From Candidatus Nanohaloarchaea archaeon (GTDB taxonomy: Archaea > Nanohalarchaeota > Nanosalinia > Nanosalinales > Nanosalinaceae), in NCBI GenBank assembly GCA_014297435.1, contig JACOQA010000002.1:124001-188000 (forward strand): DNA of 64,000 nt, given 5' to 3'. The notes under the pieces were generated by a model. That model was given only the letters and a program-made list of their open reading frames with translations, did no database searches and was not told the DNA's origin. Of the stretch, positions 24,323 to 33,612 are shown piece after piece. How positions within the stretch are numbered: position 1 is the first letter of the stretch; every line of letters begins with the position of its first letter. The position numbers were made by a program, and so were the translations under genes.

Positions 24323-24766
24323 TTAGGTCTCCACCGTCTGTCTCAGTCTTGTCATAAGTTCTTCAACTTTTTCTTCAACCGCATGCTCCCATTCATGTCT
24401 TACTTCTCCGTAGAGAAACTTGTCGTAAAGCGCTCTATACGCATAGTACCACAGGTTGTCTTTCCATCCCTCCATCGGATAATGAGTTACGAGGCTTCCT
24501 TTGACCTGGACATCAAGTTCTCTGGAATCTTTTCTTATTACAAGAAATATCTCTAGCTCCATAACCGTGTGAGTGTCGAACTCTTCTACAGCGTTGATTC
24601 TTGAACGGACTGTGCCTTCATCTATATCGTGGTAGTATTTCTCCTCCACCACTTTGTCGAACGACATCCTGCGTTCTAAGAGGTCTTTTAGTTCGGGGTA
24701 GGCGGATTCGGGATCTTCCAATATAATGGTTTGTCTTCGGCGTACCGCCTCCTCGGTTATGTCCAT
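24323..24766 (-). CDS. Unknown protein, third member of the related set
   Basis: The product is 147 residues from the ATG at 24766. It resembles the 23700 protein: ELKDLLERRMSFDKVVEEKYYHD, strand VMELEIFLVIRK, SLVTHYPMEGW, then ALYDKFLYGEVRHEWEHAVEEKVEELMTRLRQTV. A TTG at 24802 would add 12 residues. The ATG is preferred because the A/T-rich GGTTTTTTATCC (24788-24799) fits a TATA box about 25 nt before it, which would make these three genes partly independent of the upstream operon. No function is recognised. Confidence 0.55.
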   Translation of the reverse strand: MDITEEAVRRRQTIILEDPESAYPELKDLLERRMSFDKVVEEKYYHDIDEGTVRSRINAVEEFDTHTVMELEIFLVIRKDSRELDVQVKGSLVTHYPMEGWKDNLWYYAYRALYDKFLYGEVRHEWEHAVEEKVEELMTRLRQTVET

Positions 24767-24851
24767 AAACAGGGAATAGTCTTGAGTTGGATAAAAAACC
24801 AATCGCCTGAAAAAACATAGAAGAAAATATTGGAATGAGGGAAGAAAGTTT

Positions 24852-25388
24852 TTAGCGCCCTCTGCATTCAGGACACATCAACATTCCCTCGGACTCCATC
24901 AAGTTCTCGGAATAGTTCTCACATGATTCACATGTCCCAGACTGTGCCTCAGGTCGAGGTGTTGCTTCAGCGTCAAGCTCCTGCTCTTCCTCCATGATCT
25001 CTGCGAAGCCAGGCCATGCACGGATGATATCGCTCTGTGTCAAAATACCTACAAGCATGTCGTTCCTGACAACAGGGATTCTGGATACCTCGTTTCTAAT
25101 CATAGCCATCGCAACTTCGTCAAGAACCTCGTCTTCTTCAGCCACGATCAGGTCGGTGGACATTACGTCTTCTACCGTTATGTCACGCGGATCCTTGTTC
25201 TGTGATACGATATCGTAGACTATGTCTCTGCAGACGATTACACCTACAGCCTCTCCATCGTTAACTACAACAAGACCTCTGATGTTCTCTTCTTTGAGCA
25301 ATCTTGCTGCTTCTACTATAGTTTTGTCTTTCTCTACTGCAATAACCCCGTCGGTCATTACCTCTTTGATCTCAACTTCTCCATTCAT
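24852..25388 (-). CDS. CBS-domain protein with C-terminal zinc ribbon
   Basis: The 178-residue protein has two CBS motifs in tandem (EVMTDGVIAVEKDKTIVEAARLL and DVMSTDLIVAEEDEVLDEVAMAMI) ending IPVVRNDMLVGILTQSDIIRA, a Bateman module that normally binds adenine nucleotides. The tail has CESCENYSENLMESEGMLMCPEC, two CxxC knuckles of a zinc ribbon. The ATG at 25388 is favoured since AGGTGATC lies directly upstream; a GTG at 25397 falls inside that site. It follows the PolD large subunit gene by 54 nt and could sense energy charge for replication or transcription, which is speculation. Confidence 0.9.
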   Translation of the reverse strand: MNGEVEIKEVMTDGVIAVEKDKTIVEAARLLKEENIRGLVVVNDGEAVGVIVCRDIVYDIVSQNKDPRDITVEDVMSTDLIVAEEDEVLDEVAMAMIRNEVSRIPVVRNDMLVGILTQSDIIRAWPGFAEIMEEEQELDAEATPRPEAQSGTCESCENYSENLMESEGMLMCPECRGR

Positions 25389-25442
25389 TCTGATCACCTA
25401 ACAAAAAGAAAAATGTGCAGACATCTTTATGATTCCTGCCTC

Positions 25443-28400
25443 TCAGCCAGTGAACTGTTTCAAACCGCTTTGCCTGTCGTCCTTACCGAAAAGGCTCTGA
25501 ATTGTCTTGTTCAGGATAAGTATCTCCTGTCTCGTGTAAGGCGAGATCTCAAAGTCCTCAATAATATCCTTTGCTGGCTGCATATACTTCTTCACAGTTC
25601 CCTCGGAAATCGTTAGAAGGACTTTTCCATCACACTCCGGGCACTCCGCAGTAGGCTTTCCAGAGGGGGCAATAGTCTGATTAGTCAAAGGAATTCTACG
25701 GAACTTTTCATTACAGTCAACACAACGCATTTTCTGTGAGGAGAACGCGTTCAAGTTACCCTTGATATCCGGGATAAAGTGCTTGTTGAGAAGTAGCTCT
25801 GCCACCTCATCCTCGTTTACCGCCTTGGTTTTCCTTCCTAGACCTAGCTGTGAGGAAGTTTTCTCGCTCATCTCATCCAAAGTAACGTACTCGGACTGAT
25901 TAGGACCATTTTCGATAGTAGAGGTTTCATGCGTATAACCGTGTCTGTATGGTTCATCAGAGTGAACGATGTCCTCACCTATCTCTATATCTGTATCAAG
26001 CTCCCATGGCTTCTTGTACTCCAAAGTCTCCTTGTAGAAACTTAATGGGTATTCGTCGACTGTTTCGGTAGCCCATGCCTCATCGTCAACCTCGTCAGCG
26101 TTCAAAACAGTTGAAAGGATTAATGGCGCATCCATCGTGTTGTGGGCGAATACGGGGTGTGGTCCGCAGAGGAAGTTCTGATGTCCGGGAACCTCCAGAT
26201 CGTATACGTAGTCGTTGCCATAATCAACCCTCTCGATTTTAACAACTCTTTCAACAGATACATCGCCTTCAACAGGTTTTGAAAGCGAATCTACGCCTTT
26301 CTCGAACAGCTTCTCAACCCTTTCCTTCGAAGCAGCCTTCATCCTGTTGTTTTTCCTGTCGTTAGCGAACTCTGTCTTAATTTCTTCATAGCTGTAATCG
26401 CTTTCACGAAGTTGTTTCCGGGCATCATCCAAAACCTCCCATAGTGGCCAAAACGGATCCTTTTCCCCCCATTCTGAATAGAGCACCTCCCATGTCTCTC
26501 CTGCTTTCCTTGTAGATGACTTATAACCTAGTTTCCTGACGAGAAGGGTTAGCTGTGTCGCCATCTCGCCACTCTTTGTGTAAAGTTTTGAGAAACCTTT
26601 CTCCTCATATATTGAGCCATCGCCAGCACGGTAAGCTTCAATAAAATCTCTAAGCTTGTCTTTTTCAGCTCCGAAGACAAAGCTTGGAACTGACTTTGAG
26701 TCAAAGTTCTCTCTTTCGAGACCTAGTTCTTCAAGCGCCTTCATGAATGTCGCCGGCACTCTGACAGCGTAACAGGTCTTCCTGTCCTCTCTAACGTCTT
26801 CCTTTATCTTAGGCTTTACGCCAGTCAGCTCTTCTATACATTTTGCCGCGTCTTCTATAATTTCCATATCGGTGTTGTAGATGTCGCCTCTGTCCAGGGC
26901 GCCTTCCGAAAGGAGATATCCTAGAAGCCGGTAGAGCTCTTTCGAGTCTTCGAAGTATCTATTTACAGGTTCAGCGTTAGCCCTCAAGCGGACCTTGCAC
27001 GAAGGAACAACCCCCACATCCTTGTAGAAACTAAGGGGTGCATCCCTTCTACCCGTCTTGTAACGGTATACGTTATTAGTTCCGTACTCCTCCGTCACCT
27101 CAGACGTTATCTGGGTCTCAAGTTCAGGTTTTAACTCCTTTCTCTCTTCATCGGGAACTTTAACGTAACAGTCTTCATCCTCAATAATTTCGAAGAGATC
27201 TACTTCTTCAGGAAGACCATCGGCTCCCAGTTCGGGGTTTGACGGAACAATCACACAATCTCCCTCTTCTAGTTCACGAACAGGTTTGGCTTCGATCTCG
27301 CTGCCTCTTGTCACGAAGACACTGTGATCGCCGGTAACAGAAATGCTACCTCTAGAAGTCTTTACGTTAAATACCTGTTTGTCGTTTTCGTGGCGAATCA
27401 GTGCAGTAACTTCTTCAAACTTTACGTTTCCGTCATTATCGAACGAAACTGCCTCTACATCATCTTCAAAACTTCTTGATACTTCAAATCCGTCCTCTCT
27501 GGTGACAAAACCCTCCTCCTCAAGAACCTCGTCGATCAACTCATCAGCTCTAGGAGATTCAATCTCCCCATTTCTTCTAACCGTTAGTCTAGTATCCTTT
27601 GTAATACTTCGCGCCCCCGTCATATCAGGCAGGAAATCGCGTGAGAAGTTCAGTAAGCCGTCCATAAGCAGTAGAATGGCATCCTCGTCCCCATCCGCAT
27701 TCCTGCGCTTCGCTGCGTGCCAGTAAGGGTGTGCGTAGATCCCTTTAGCTTTTGTGAAACCTATTATTCTGCCTACCGTTCCTCCTGATGTGTGAGGCGC
27801 TAATCCAATTACTAGAGATCCTACGAGGTCTTCTTTTTCTTCTACGTTGTAGTATGGTTCGAGACCGTAGAACTGTTCTAATAGGTCGTCGATGAAGTTT
27901 GCGACTCTGACAAAGTAGTCTGAAGCCGCCAACGTGTTTTCGCCATCAGGGATAATGATATCCTGAGGTTTCAACGCAACAACCTGATTATCGTCCTCCA
28001 AAGGTTCGCCGTCGACATCTTCTTTGTAACCGTTTTCTCTCAGTTTCTCGACAGATACAGAGATCTCCTTGGGTTTGAAATGTGTCATCGGTATGTCGGA
28101 GGCGTCGTAGCGAACGGTACCGTCCTTGTTGACGTAGAGATCGTGTTTCTCTCTTAACAATCCTTTTTCTATAGGTTCTACGTGTTTGTTTTTCCCGCTC
28201 ATACCTCTAACAGATTTCAAGAGTTCAGGCATATGCCGCATCCCCAAGTTATCCATCGCGTCGTCAACCAATGATTCAACGTCAATATCTGTCCATTTAT
28301 ACCTGTTAATTCTTTCGTCGCCACATTGTCGGCACTGATCTGCTTCCTCATGATGTTCATGACCGCAGCTGCTGCAGAACCATACAGGATCTGCTGGAGA

Positions 28401-30395
28401 GCCGCAGTTAGGACAGTAAGAGAAATACGTAAGGTTTTCACAGTCCGTGCATCTGTTATGTACTATTCCTTCGTTTACTGTTCCTTTGTTGTATGATGCA
28501 GTCAGGTTTCTCATCCTTCCGCCTTCTTCCTTCCCGCAAGGGAACAGTAGCTGTGGTTTCCCCTTGATGGTTCTTCTTTCAGCTTTCTCCGGACGCCCCA
28601 TCCTTGAACCAAGATAGTGAGGGCACTGCTCTCTTACTTCGATACCTGAAACAGATTCAATGAACCCCGGTATATCCTTAGAGGATTCAATTTTTTCTAA
28701 CTCTTCGTTATTATCTTCGTGAGGTCTTAGAAGACCTTTCATCACTTTAAGATCTTTCTTCCTTATCTTGATCTTTTCGTCCTGCTGCTTGTGCTGTACA
28801 AGAATGTCTTCCAAGGCTTTCTTTGTTTTCTCTCCCTTAATCTCTCCTTCCTCAAGAGAGCTGTAGAGTGCTTTGAAGTTTTCGACCGGGGTTTCCCGCC
28901 AGTGGTATGTCCATTTCGGATGCATCGGGATATCAAGCTTCTTCGAGATCTTGAAAGCTTCCTTCGGACTAGGATCTCTTTCAGTAAAGTCCCGACCAAG
29001 CTTTACTCCTTTCTCCTCTAAAGCTTTCTCAAGCTCTTTCTCCCACCACTCCTCGACGTAAGGCGATGGAAGTAGTTTCTTTCCGTTCTCTACAAACTCC
29101 CCGTACGGAACAAGCATATCACCTAGGAAAAGTATTTCGTCGACTCTTTTCTCGAGTTCCCGTGCTTTCTCACGTGTCTCAACCTTTACGACATCGCCGT
29201 TTTTTAGACGTACAACAGGAGGATGAATAGAGTCGCAAGGAGTTCCTACTGTAGCCTTTCCAGGGTATTCGATCTTCAGCTGTGTTCCTATCGCGATAAA
29301 ACGTTCAGTTACTTCCATCGTTGCTGGATGGAATGAGGCTGCTGCAAGACCGTTTGTTCTTGAGTGACCGTATCTCAGCCTGAAACCACCTTTCTTCCCC
29401 GGATGACCAAAAATCGGTCTACCTGCGGTTAAAGAACCTAGGAACTTGTCGCTCGGCGTGTATTTAGACTTATCCTCTTCTTCATCTCCCTCATCCTCAT
29501 CGTCGCTCGAGTGGATCTCTTTCTGTAGATCTAGGTAGTCTCCTACCCATTCCCAGTGTTCAAGACCGAATTCTTTACCCCATTTTTCGATACGTTTCTT
29601 GATCTTAGGGGCTTTGAGCGGGAGTCCGTCTAGATAGACGAGACACATTCCTCCTCTAATCCTGTTAGTATCTATTCTTTCGAGGTCTTTGTAATTTGAG
29701 ACGTCAAGTGATTCGGTTGGCGACCCCGTGACTTCGATTGGAACGTTGTCTGCGATCATCTCAGTCTCTTCACGCGTAGGATTATACTGCTTTGCGGTAA
29801 CCCTGTTGTAATAGTCTTCTACCTCTGCGCCGTATCTTTTCACGACAGTTTCTGAAGGCTTGAATTCATCGAGATCTACTCCTATCCTTACGTAGTCTGA
29901 TAGAAGTACGGACATGGCGGATGCAGTTCCTCCCGCAGAACGGATAGGTCCTGAGTAGTATACCGCCAAGTACTCCGTTCCATCGTTATTTTCACGGATC
30001 TTAATCTCTCCAATACCTTCAAGAGGCGCTGTGGTGATACCTCCTGTCATGTAGGATACTCCGACCCTTATTCCTGCGTTACAGGCTCTTTCCTTATCTT
30101 CAAAATCATAGAAGTTGCCTTCTGCGATTTCTCTGGCGATTGAGAACGCTACACGCTCATCGTTTTTACCGTACTCGTCTTCAAGCTCACGTATTCTTTC
30201 CGCGACACCTTGATCTTCGAGTTCCGGGAACTTTGCGGCGATTACCAGGCTTGAAGCCTTTTCAGGTAGATCTGTGGCGACAGGAATGTCTACCCTTTGC
30301 TCCGGGTCTTTGGATTGTTCTCTGGCTTTCTCCGCCACATCATACGCTTTATCTGTTTCCTCCGAAATTCGTTCAAAGTATTTTTCAGTATCCAT
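25443..30395 (-). CDS. polC: DNA polymerase II (PolD) large subunit DP2 with intein
   Basis: The 1650-residue precursor encodes the catalytic subunit of the archaeal replicative D-family polymerase. Recognisable parts are the N-terminal region (SGPIRSAGGTASAMSVLL, conserved in DP2), zinc-binding CxxC clusters near residues 645-690 (CTDCENLTYFSYCPNCGS, WFCSSCGHEHH), the catalytic core with DFLPDMTGAR/TMDAPLILSTVLN, and a C-terminal zinc motif (MRCVDCNEKFRR...CPECDGK). An in-frame intein occupies residues 930-1419, leaving a mature protein of 1160 residues. The gene lies 9 nt after the DP1 gene and both follow orc1, so replication genes are co-expressed beside the candidate origin. Confidence 0.97.
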   Translation of the reverse strand: MDTEKYFERISEETDKAYDVAEKAREQSKDPEQRVDIPVATDLPEKASSLVIAAKFPELEDQGVAERIRELEDEYGKNDERVAFSIAREIAEGNFYDFEDKERACNAGIRVGVSYMTGGITTAPLEGIGEIKIRENNDGTEYLAVYYSGPIRSAGGTASAMSVLLSDYVRIGVDLDEFKPSETVVKRYGAEVEDYYNRVTAKQYNPTREETEMIADNVPIEVTGSPTESLDVSNYKDLERIDTNRIRGGMCLVYLDGLPLKAPKIKKRIEKWGKEFGLEHWEWVGDYLDLQKEIHSSDDEDEGDEEEDKSKYTPSDKFLGSLTAGRPIFGHPGKKGGFRLRYGHSRTNGLAAASFHPATMEVTERFIAIGTQLKIEYPGKATVGTPCDSIHPPVVRLKNGDVVKVETREKARELEKRVDEILFLGDMLVPYGEFVENGKKLLPSPYVEEWWEKELEKALEEKGVKLGRDFTERDPSPKEAFKISKKLDIPMHPKWTYHWRETPVENFKALYSSLEEGEIKGEKTKKALEDILVQHKQQDEKIKIRKKDLKVMKGLLRPHEDNNEELEKIESSKDIPGFIESVSGIEVREQCPHYLGSRMGRPEKAERRTIKGKPQLLFPCGKEEGGRMRNLTASYNKGTVNEGIVHNRCTDCENLTYFSYCPNCGSPADPVWFCSSCGHEHHEEADQCRQCGDERINRYKWTDIDVESLVDDAMDNLGMRHMPELLKSVRGMSGKNKHVEPIEKGLLREKHDLYVNKDGTVRYDASDIPMTHFKPKEISVSVEKLRENGYKEDVDGEPLEDDNQVVALKPQDIIIPDGENTLAASDYFVRVANFIDDLLEQFYGLEPYYNVEEKEDLVGSLVIGLAPHTSGGTVGRIIGFTKAKGIYAHPYWHAAKRRNADGDEDAILLLMDGLLNFSRDFLPDMTGARSITKDTRLTVRRNGEIESPRADELIDEVLEEEGFVTREDGFEVSRSFEDDVEAVSFDNDGNVKFEEVTALIRHENDKQVFNVKTSRGSISVTGDHSVFVTRGSEIEAKPVRELEEGDCVIVPSNPELGADGLPEEVDLFEIIEDEDCYVKVPDEERKELKPELETQITSEVTEEYGTNNVYRYKTGRRDAPLSFYKDVGVVPSCKVRLRANAEPVNRYFEDSKELYRLLGYLLSEGALDRGDIYNTDMEIIEDAAKCIEELTGVKPKIKEDVREDRKTCYAVRVPATFMKALEELGLERENFDSKSVPSFVFGAEKDKLRDFIEAYRAGDGSIYEEKGFSKLYTKSGEMATQLTLLVRKLGYKSSTRKAGETWEVLYSEWGEKDPFWPLWEVLDDARKQLRESDYSYEEIKTEFANDRKNNRMKAASKERVEKLFEKGVDSLSKPVEGDVSVERVVKIERVDYGNDYVYDLEVPGHQNFLCGPHPVFAHNTMDAPLILSTVLNADEVDDEAWATETVDEYPLSFYKETLEYKKPWELDTDIEIGEDIVHSDEPYRHGYTHETSTIENGPNQSEYVTLDEMSEKTSSQLGLGRKTKAVNEDEVAELLLNKHFIPDIKGNLNAFSSQKMRCVDCNEKFRRIPLTNQTIAPSGKPTAECPECDGKVLLTISEGTVKKYMQPAKDIIEDFEISPYTRQEILILNKTIQSLFGKDDRQSGLKQFTG
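26139..27608 (-). mobile_element. Intein with LAGLIDADG homing endonuclease in PolD large subunit
   Basis: The 490-residue in-frame insert begins with Ser (SITKDTRLTVR, block A), has block B GSISVTGDHSVFV with the TxxH motif, two LAGLIDADG-type helices (YRLLGYLLSEGAL and LRDFIEAYRAGDGS), block F NDYVYDLEVPGHQNFLC and ends VFAHN followed by extein Thr. Joining GAR to TMDAPL restores the uninterrupted DP2 catalytic motif, which fixes both borders. All splicing and nuclease motifs look intact, so it is probably active. DP2 is a known archaeal intein host. Confidence 0.93.
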
Positions 30396-30404
30396 TTTAA
30401 TCCT

Positions 30405-32006
30405 CTAGACAAACTTCTTGACTCTTGTATTCCGGTTTTTGAAGTTAACAAGCGTGACTTTTCCAGGGTCTGGCTCGTGACCTACACGTTTCTGGAAATC
30501 TGTCTGTCCCTGAAAGCTTGACGAGTTGATAACGTTCACACCTTTGTAGCTTTCGTTGCAGTGGCTGTGGAAGTGACCTGAAACAAATACATCAGGCTGC
30601 TCTTCGATTACAAGATAATCCTCCTTTTCAGGACTCATCTGGTTAGAACCGTAAGTAGGCGCGAGATGTCTTCTTTTCAGTAGATCTATCATGACGTGTT
30701 GTGGTTCTTCATACGCTTTCTCTCTCAAGTCCTGTATCTGGTCGACGTGTGGATCGAAACTATGACCGTGATACATCAGGTTCTTGATGCCTTTCGACTT
30801 GATTCCGTGAAGACGTACCATCTGAGGGTTTTGAACCCTGTGGAAGTTGTTGAAGTCTTTAATCGTCGGGAAGACTTTTTTCGGAAGCTTGGGCTGCGGC
30901 TCCTCTAATCTCGTTATATCGTGGTTTCCTGGAGATGCGATTATCTGAACTCTTTCCGGTATTTTTTCGACCCAGTTCTCGAAAAGCTCGTACTGGTTGT
31001 AAATATCTGTAACTTCAAGCTCGTCCTCTTGACCTGGGTAAACTCCTACGCCTTCGACTAGATCTCCCGTAATTACGAGGTAGCCGACTTTTCTCGCATC
31101 TTTTGATCCAAGCCATTCCGCAAACTTGTCAAGCTTATCGTGCGTCGTGTCCTTCGAACCCATGTGAAGATCCGATATGTATGCCGCTTCAACTTCTTGC
31201 TCAGTGGTGTTTACGCCTTGGGGTATAGGCAGGTCGGCTCTGACAACATTATTAGCGTAGACTATGTCCCCGCCCATAGAACCGATTACGCCTATAACCT
31301 CATCCTGTACTATTCTTTCGCCCTCTCTTTCATCGACCAGCGCCTTGAAAGTGGCTGTCTTGTCCTCAAGCTCTACAATCCATTTGCCTGAGTTTGTGGA
31401 GTACTTGTCTTTAACTAGACCTATAGCGGATGCATCTTCGCCTTCGTTTCTTCTTTCTAAACGGTTGAGAGTGGTTGCGGATTGCAACTCTTTTCTCCGC
31501 ATTAAAAGCTTCTTCATCTTCTCGTAACGATTGTTGTAGTATTTCAAGAACTCTGGAACATCTTTCTTTTCTCTTTCAATCTCCTGAGGATCCATCACCT
31601 CCACTTTTGTCCTCAAGTCGTTTCTGTCCCCCCTGTCCATTATCTCGACCTTCTTGGAACCTGATTTTTCTCTACTCTTATCACTGTTTTCTTGAACATC
31701 ATTTGTTTCCTGTTTCTCATCAGAACTTTGACTTTCCTCTTCTTCCTGAACCGGTTTTTCAACTAGCACGCCCCCGTTCGAAGCATGCTCGGAACCATTC
31801 GGTTTTTCGGAACTTCCATTAGGTTGGGATCCGTTCGGTTGTGGAGACTTCTTCCTCAGATTAGAAAGCATCGCCTCAGAAATATACATAGGAGTTGTAT
31901 CAAGGCTTTTGATCGCCTCAATATCTTCCTCCGTTATCTTTTCAGCTGCATCTTTTCCTACGATACAGCCTTCTTTGGTTAATTGCTTTAGTGCTTGCTT
32001 GTTCAA
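30405..32006 (-). CDS. polB: DNA polymerase II (PolD) small subunit DP1
   Basis: The 533-residue protein has a disordered acidic N-terminal third with Ser/Asn/Glu repeats (about 55-140), an OB fold (about 200-265), and a calcineurin-like phosphoesterase domain with all motifs: YISDLHMGSKD, VITGDLVEG, SPGNHD, MYHGHSFD and SGHFHSH. In PolD this Mre11-like subunit provides the 3'-5' proofreading exonuclease, so proofreading should be active. The start is a TTG with GGGAGGGA upstream. The gene starts 27 nt after orc1 and is followed 9 nt later by DP2, forming an operon. Confidence 0.95.
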   Translation of the reverse strand: MNKQALKQLTKEGCIVGKDAAEKITEEDIEAIKSLDTTPMYISEAMLSNLRKKSPQPNGSQPNGSSEKPNGSEHASNGGVLVEKPVQEEEESQSSDEKQETNDVQENSDKSREKSGSKKVEIMDRGDRNDLRTKVEVMDPQEIEREKKDVPEFLKYYNNRYEKMKKLLMRRKELQSATTLNRLERRNEGEDASAIGLVKDKYSTNSGKWIVELEDKTATFKALVDEREGERIVQDEVIGVIGSMGGDIVYANNVVRADLPIPQGVNTTEQEVEAAYISDLHMGSKDTTHDKLDKFAEWLGSKDARKVGYLVITGDLVEGVGVYPGQEDELEVTDIYNQYELFENWVEKIPERVQIIASPGNHDITRLEEPQPKLPKKVFPTIKDFNNFHRVQNPQMVRLHGIKSKGIKNLMYHGHSFDPHVDQIQDLREKAYEEPQHVMIDLLKRRHLAPTYGSNQMSPEKEDYLVIEEQPDVFVSGHFHSHCNESYKGVNVINSSSFQGQTDFQKRVGHEPDPGKVTLVNFKNRNTRVKKFV

Positions 32007-32033
32007 ACTTGAATCCCTCCCCCAAACTAAGAT

Positions 32034-33245
32034 CTATATGTAAAACTTTTCTTCTACGAGTTCGTTGATCTGACCTCTAATATCTTCGGAAAGATCGACG
32101 GATATCTGTCTTGTTCTTCCGTAACGCCCTTTCGAAATAACCTTGGCGTTGATAACCCCCAACATGTCAAGCTCAGATATCAGTCCTGAAACTCTTCTCT
32201 GCGTAAGCTTTGAGACATCTACGTCCTGGCAAAGCTCTTTATATTCACTGTAAACATCTCCTGTCGCTATCTCATCTTCATCCTCCGTCATATCAAGTAT
32301 AGTGTAGAGAACAAGTTTCGAGTGCTTAGGCTGATTCCTCACTGTTTCGACCACTCTGTCTCTTTCAATCTTCTCCTGTGCCTGGTCGACGTGATCGGTA
32401 GCTACTTCTTCGCTGCTGGATCTTTCTGCCAGTTCTCCTGCAACACGGATAAGATCTAATGCTCTTCTTGCGTCGCCATGTTCTTGAGCGGCTAAAGCAG
32501 AACATTTCGAGATAACTCCTTCCTCTAAAGTATCTTCAACAAATCCTTTTTCCGCCCTGTCCTTCAAAATTTCTCTAAGTTCTATCGCGTTGTAAGGCGG
32601 GAAGATTATCTCCTCTTCTGAAAGTGAGGACTTTACTCTTGAGTCCATGTACTCCGTAAAGTTTAGGTCGTTCGAAATCCCTACAATAGAAACTTTTGTT
32701 TCATCTAAGTCGTCGTTGATTCTTGTAAGGTTGTATAGGAATTCGTCTCCGACTTTTTTGACTAATGCATCGATTTCGTCTAATGCAATTATTACTACAC
32801 CTTTCTGTTCCTGTAGTGCTTCGAAGAAACGGTTGTAAACCTCATCGGTCGGAAGTCCTGTGCTTGGTACATCGTCTCCTAACTGTCCTGCAAGCTTAGC
32901 AAGTAAGCGGTACTCTGTATCGGCTACCTTCTTCATCTTACAGTTTATGTATACAATATTAAGGTCGACGTCCTCGTCTTCGGCAACATCGTTTAACTCA
33001 CCTGTAACGTGCTTTGTAATTAAGGTCTTCCCTGTCCCTACAGAACCGTAGATGAAGACGTTTGATGGATCGTCTCCTCGGAGGCTTGGTGCCAGAATGG
33101 ATGCGAGGTTGTTGATCTGCTGGTCCCTATGTAGTATGTTGTCAGGTTTCCAGTTGGTCGTAAGAGCGTCCTTGTTTTTGAAACAAGATTTCTTGTCGAT
33201 GTAGTCAGAGAACATCGACTTCAGGTTGCCCTGACTCAAAACCAT
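32034..33245 (-). CDS. Orc1/Cdc6 replication initiator
   Basis: The 403-residue protein has the ORC/Cdc6 AAA+ layout: Walker A GSVGTGKT (67-74), Walker B VVIIALDEIDALV (about 135-147), sensor-1 region VSIVGISNDLNF with the catalytic Asn-Asp, an RDRAEKG helix, and a C-terminal winged helix (RRVSGLISELDMLGVINAKVISKGRYGRTRQI) that reads origin DNA. It should bind the ORB-like repeats immediately upstream (33285-33717) and load the MCM helicase. It is the first gene of the minus-strand replication block. Confidence 0.95.
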   Translation of the reverse strand: MVLSQGNLKSMFSDYIDKKSCFKNKDALTTNWKPDNILHRDQQINNLASILAPSLRGDDPSNVFIYGSVGTGKTLITKHVTGELNDVAEDEDVDLNIVYINCKMKKVADTEYRLLAKLAGQLGDDVPSTGLPTDEVYNRFFEALQEQKGVVIIALDEIDALVKKVGDEFLYNLTRINDDLDETKVSIVGISNDLNFTEYMDSRVKSSLSEEEIIFPPYNAIELREILKDRAEKGFVEDTLEEGVISKCSALAAQEHGDARRALDLIRVAGELAERSSSEEVATDHVDQAQEKIERDRVVETVRNQPKHSKLVLYTILDMTEDEDEIATGDVYSEYKELCQDVDVSKLTQRRVSGLISELDMLGVINAKVISKGRYGRTRQISVDLSEDIRGQINELVEEKFYI

Positions 33246-33284
33246 TCCCCTCTGTAGAAGTGCATTTGTTTTTGCCCCCGTGTT

Positions 33285-33306
33285 GGTTCCATTCGAAACG
33301 AAGGTT
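33285..33306 (+). promoter_or_regulatory. ORB-like element 1 (weak)
   Basis: TTCCATTCGAAACGAAGG shares the TCCA...CGAAAC core with the other elements but lacks the full G run. It lies 40 bp from the orc1 start and may also mediate autoregulation. Confidence 0.5.
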
Positions 33307-33348
33307 TAAGTATATACTCCAGATGAATTCCGTGTAAAACCAACCCCC

Positions 33349-33370
33349 ACCCCCTGTTTTCGTGTGGAAC
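33349..33370 (-). promoter_or_regulatory. ORB-like element 2
   Basis: On the minus strand it reads TCCACACGAAAACAGGGGGT, a good match to the archaeal ORB pattern with G string. Confidence 0.75.
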
Positions 33371-33395
33371 TTAATCCTAACCACCCACCTACCGG

Positions 33396-33428
33396 TATAA
33401 CACTGTTATATTATATGTCGGTGTTATA
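33396..33428. repeat. AT-rich inverted repeat, possible DNA unwinding element
   Basis: TATAACAC (33396-33403) and GTGTTATA (33421-33428) flank a 17-nt AT-rich spacer. It lies between ORB-like elements 2 and 3, where duplex opening would be expected. Confidence 0.5.
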
Positions 33429-33458
33429 ACGTAAACTCGAACTCAGATTAGAAAATAA

Positions 33459-33480
33459 CTCCATACGAAACCGAGGGGTC
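33459..33480 (+). promoter_or_regulatory. ORB-like element 3
   Basis: TCCATACGAAACCGAGGGGT on the plus strand matches elements 2 and 4 and points toward the interior of the region. Confidence 0.75.
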
Positions 33481-33483
33481 TGT

Positions 33484-33612
33484 GGTTTAGAGGCAAAACC
33501 GGATAAAAATGGTCTAAACCATACAGCTAAACCGAAACCGGCAGAAACAATATAGAGAAAACAGACAACAAAACTAAGTTCTTAAGGTTTAGAGAAATAT
33601 TTATTGGTTTAG
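33484..33612. repeat. GGTTTAG repeats inside the origin
   Basis: GGTTTAG occurs at 33484, 33586 and 33606, and its complement CTAAACC at 33514 and 33527, five copies in 129 bp between ORB-like elements 3 and 4. They may bind a second initiator or accessory factor. Confidence 0.55.

Noticed and set aside
27343-27726. Plus-strand frame over the DP2 intein
   Set aside because: Antisense to a clearly conserved protein; Ser-rich shadow.
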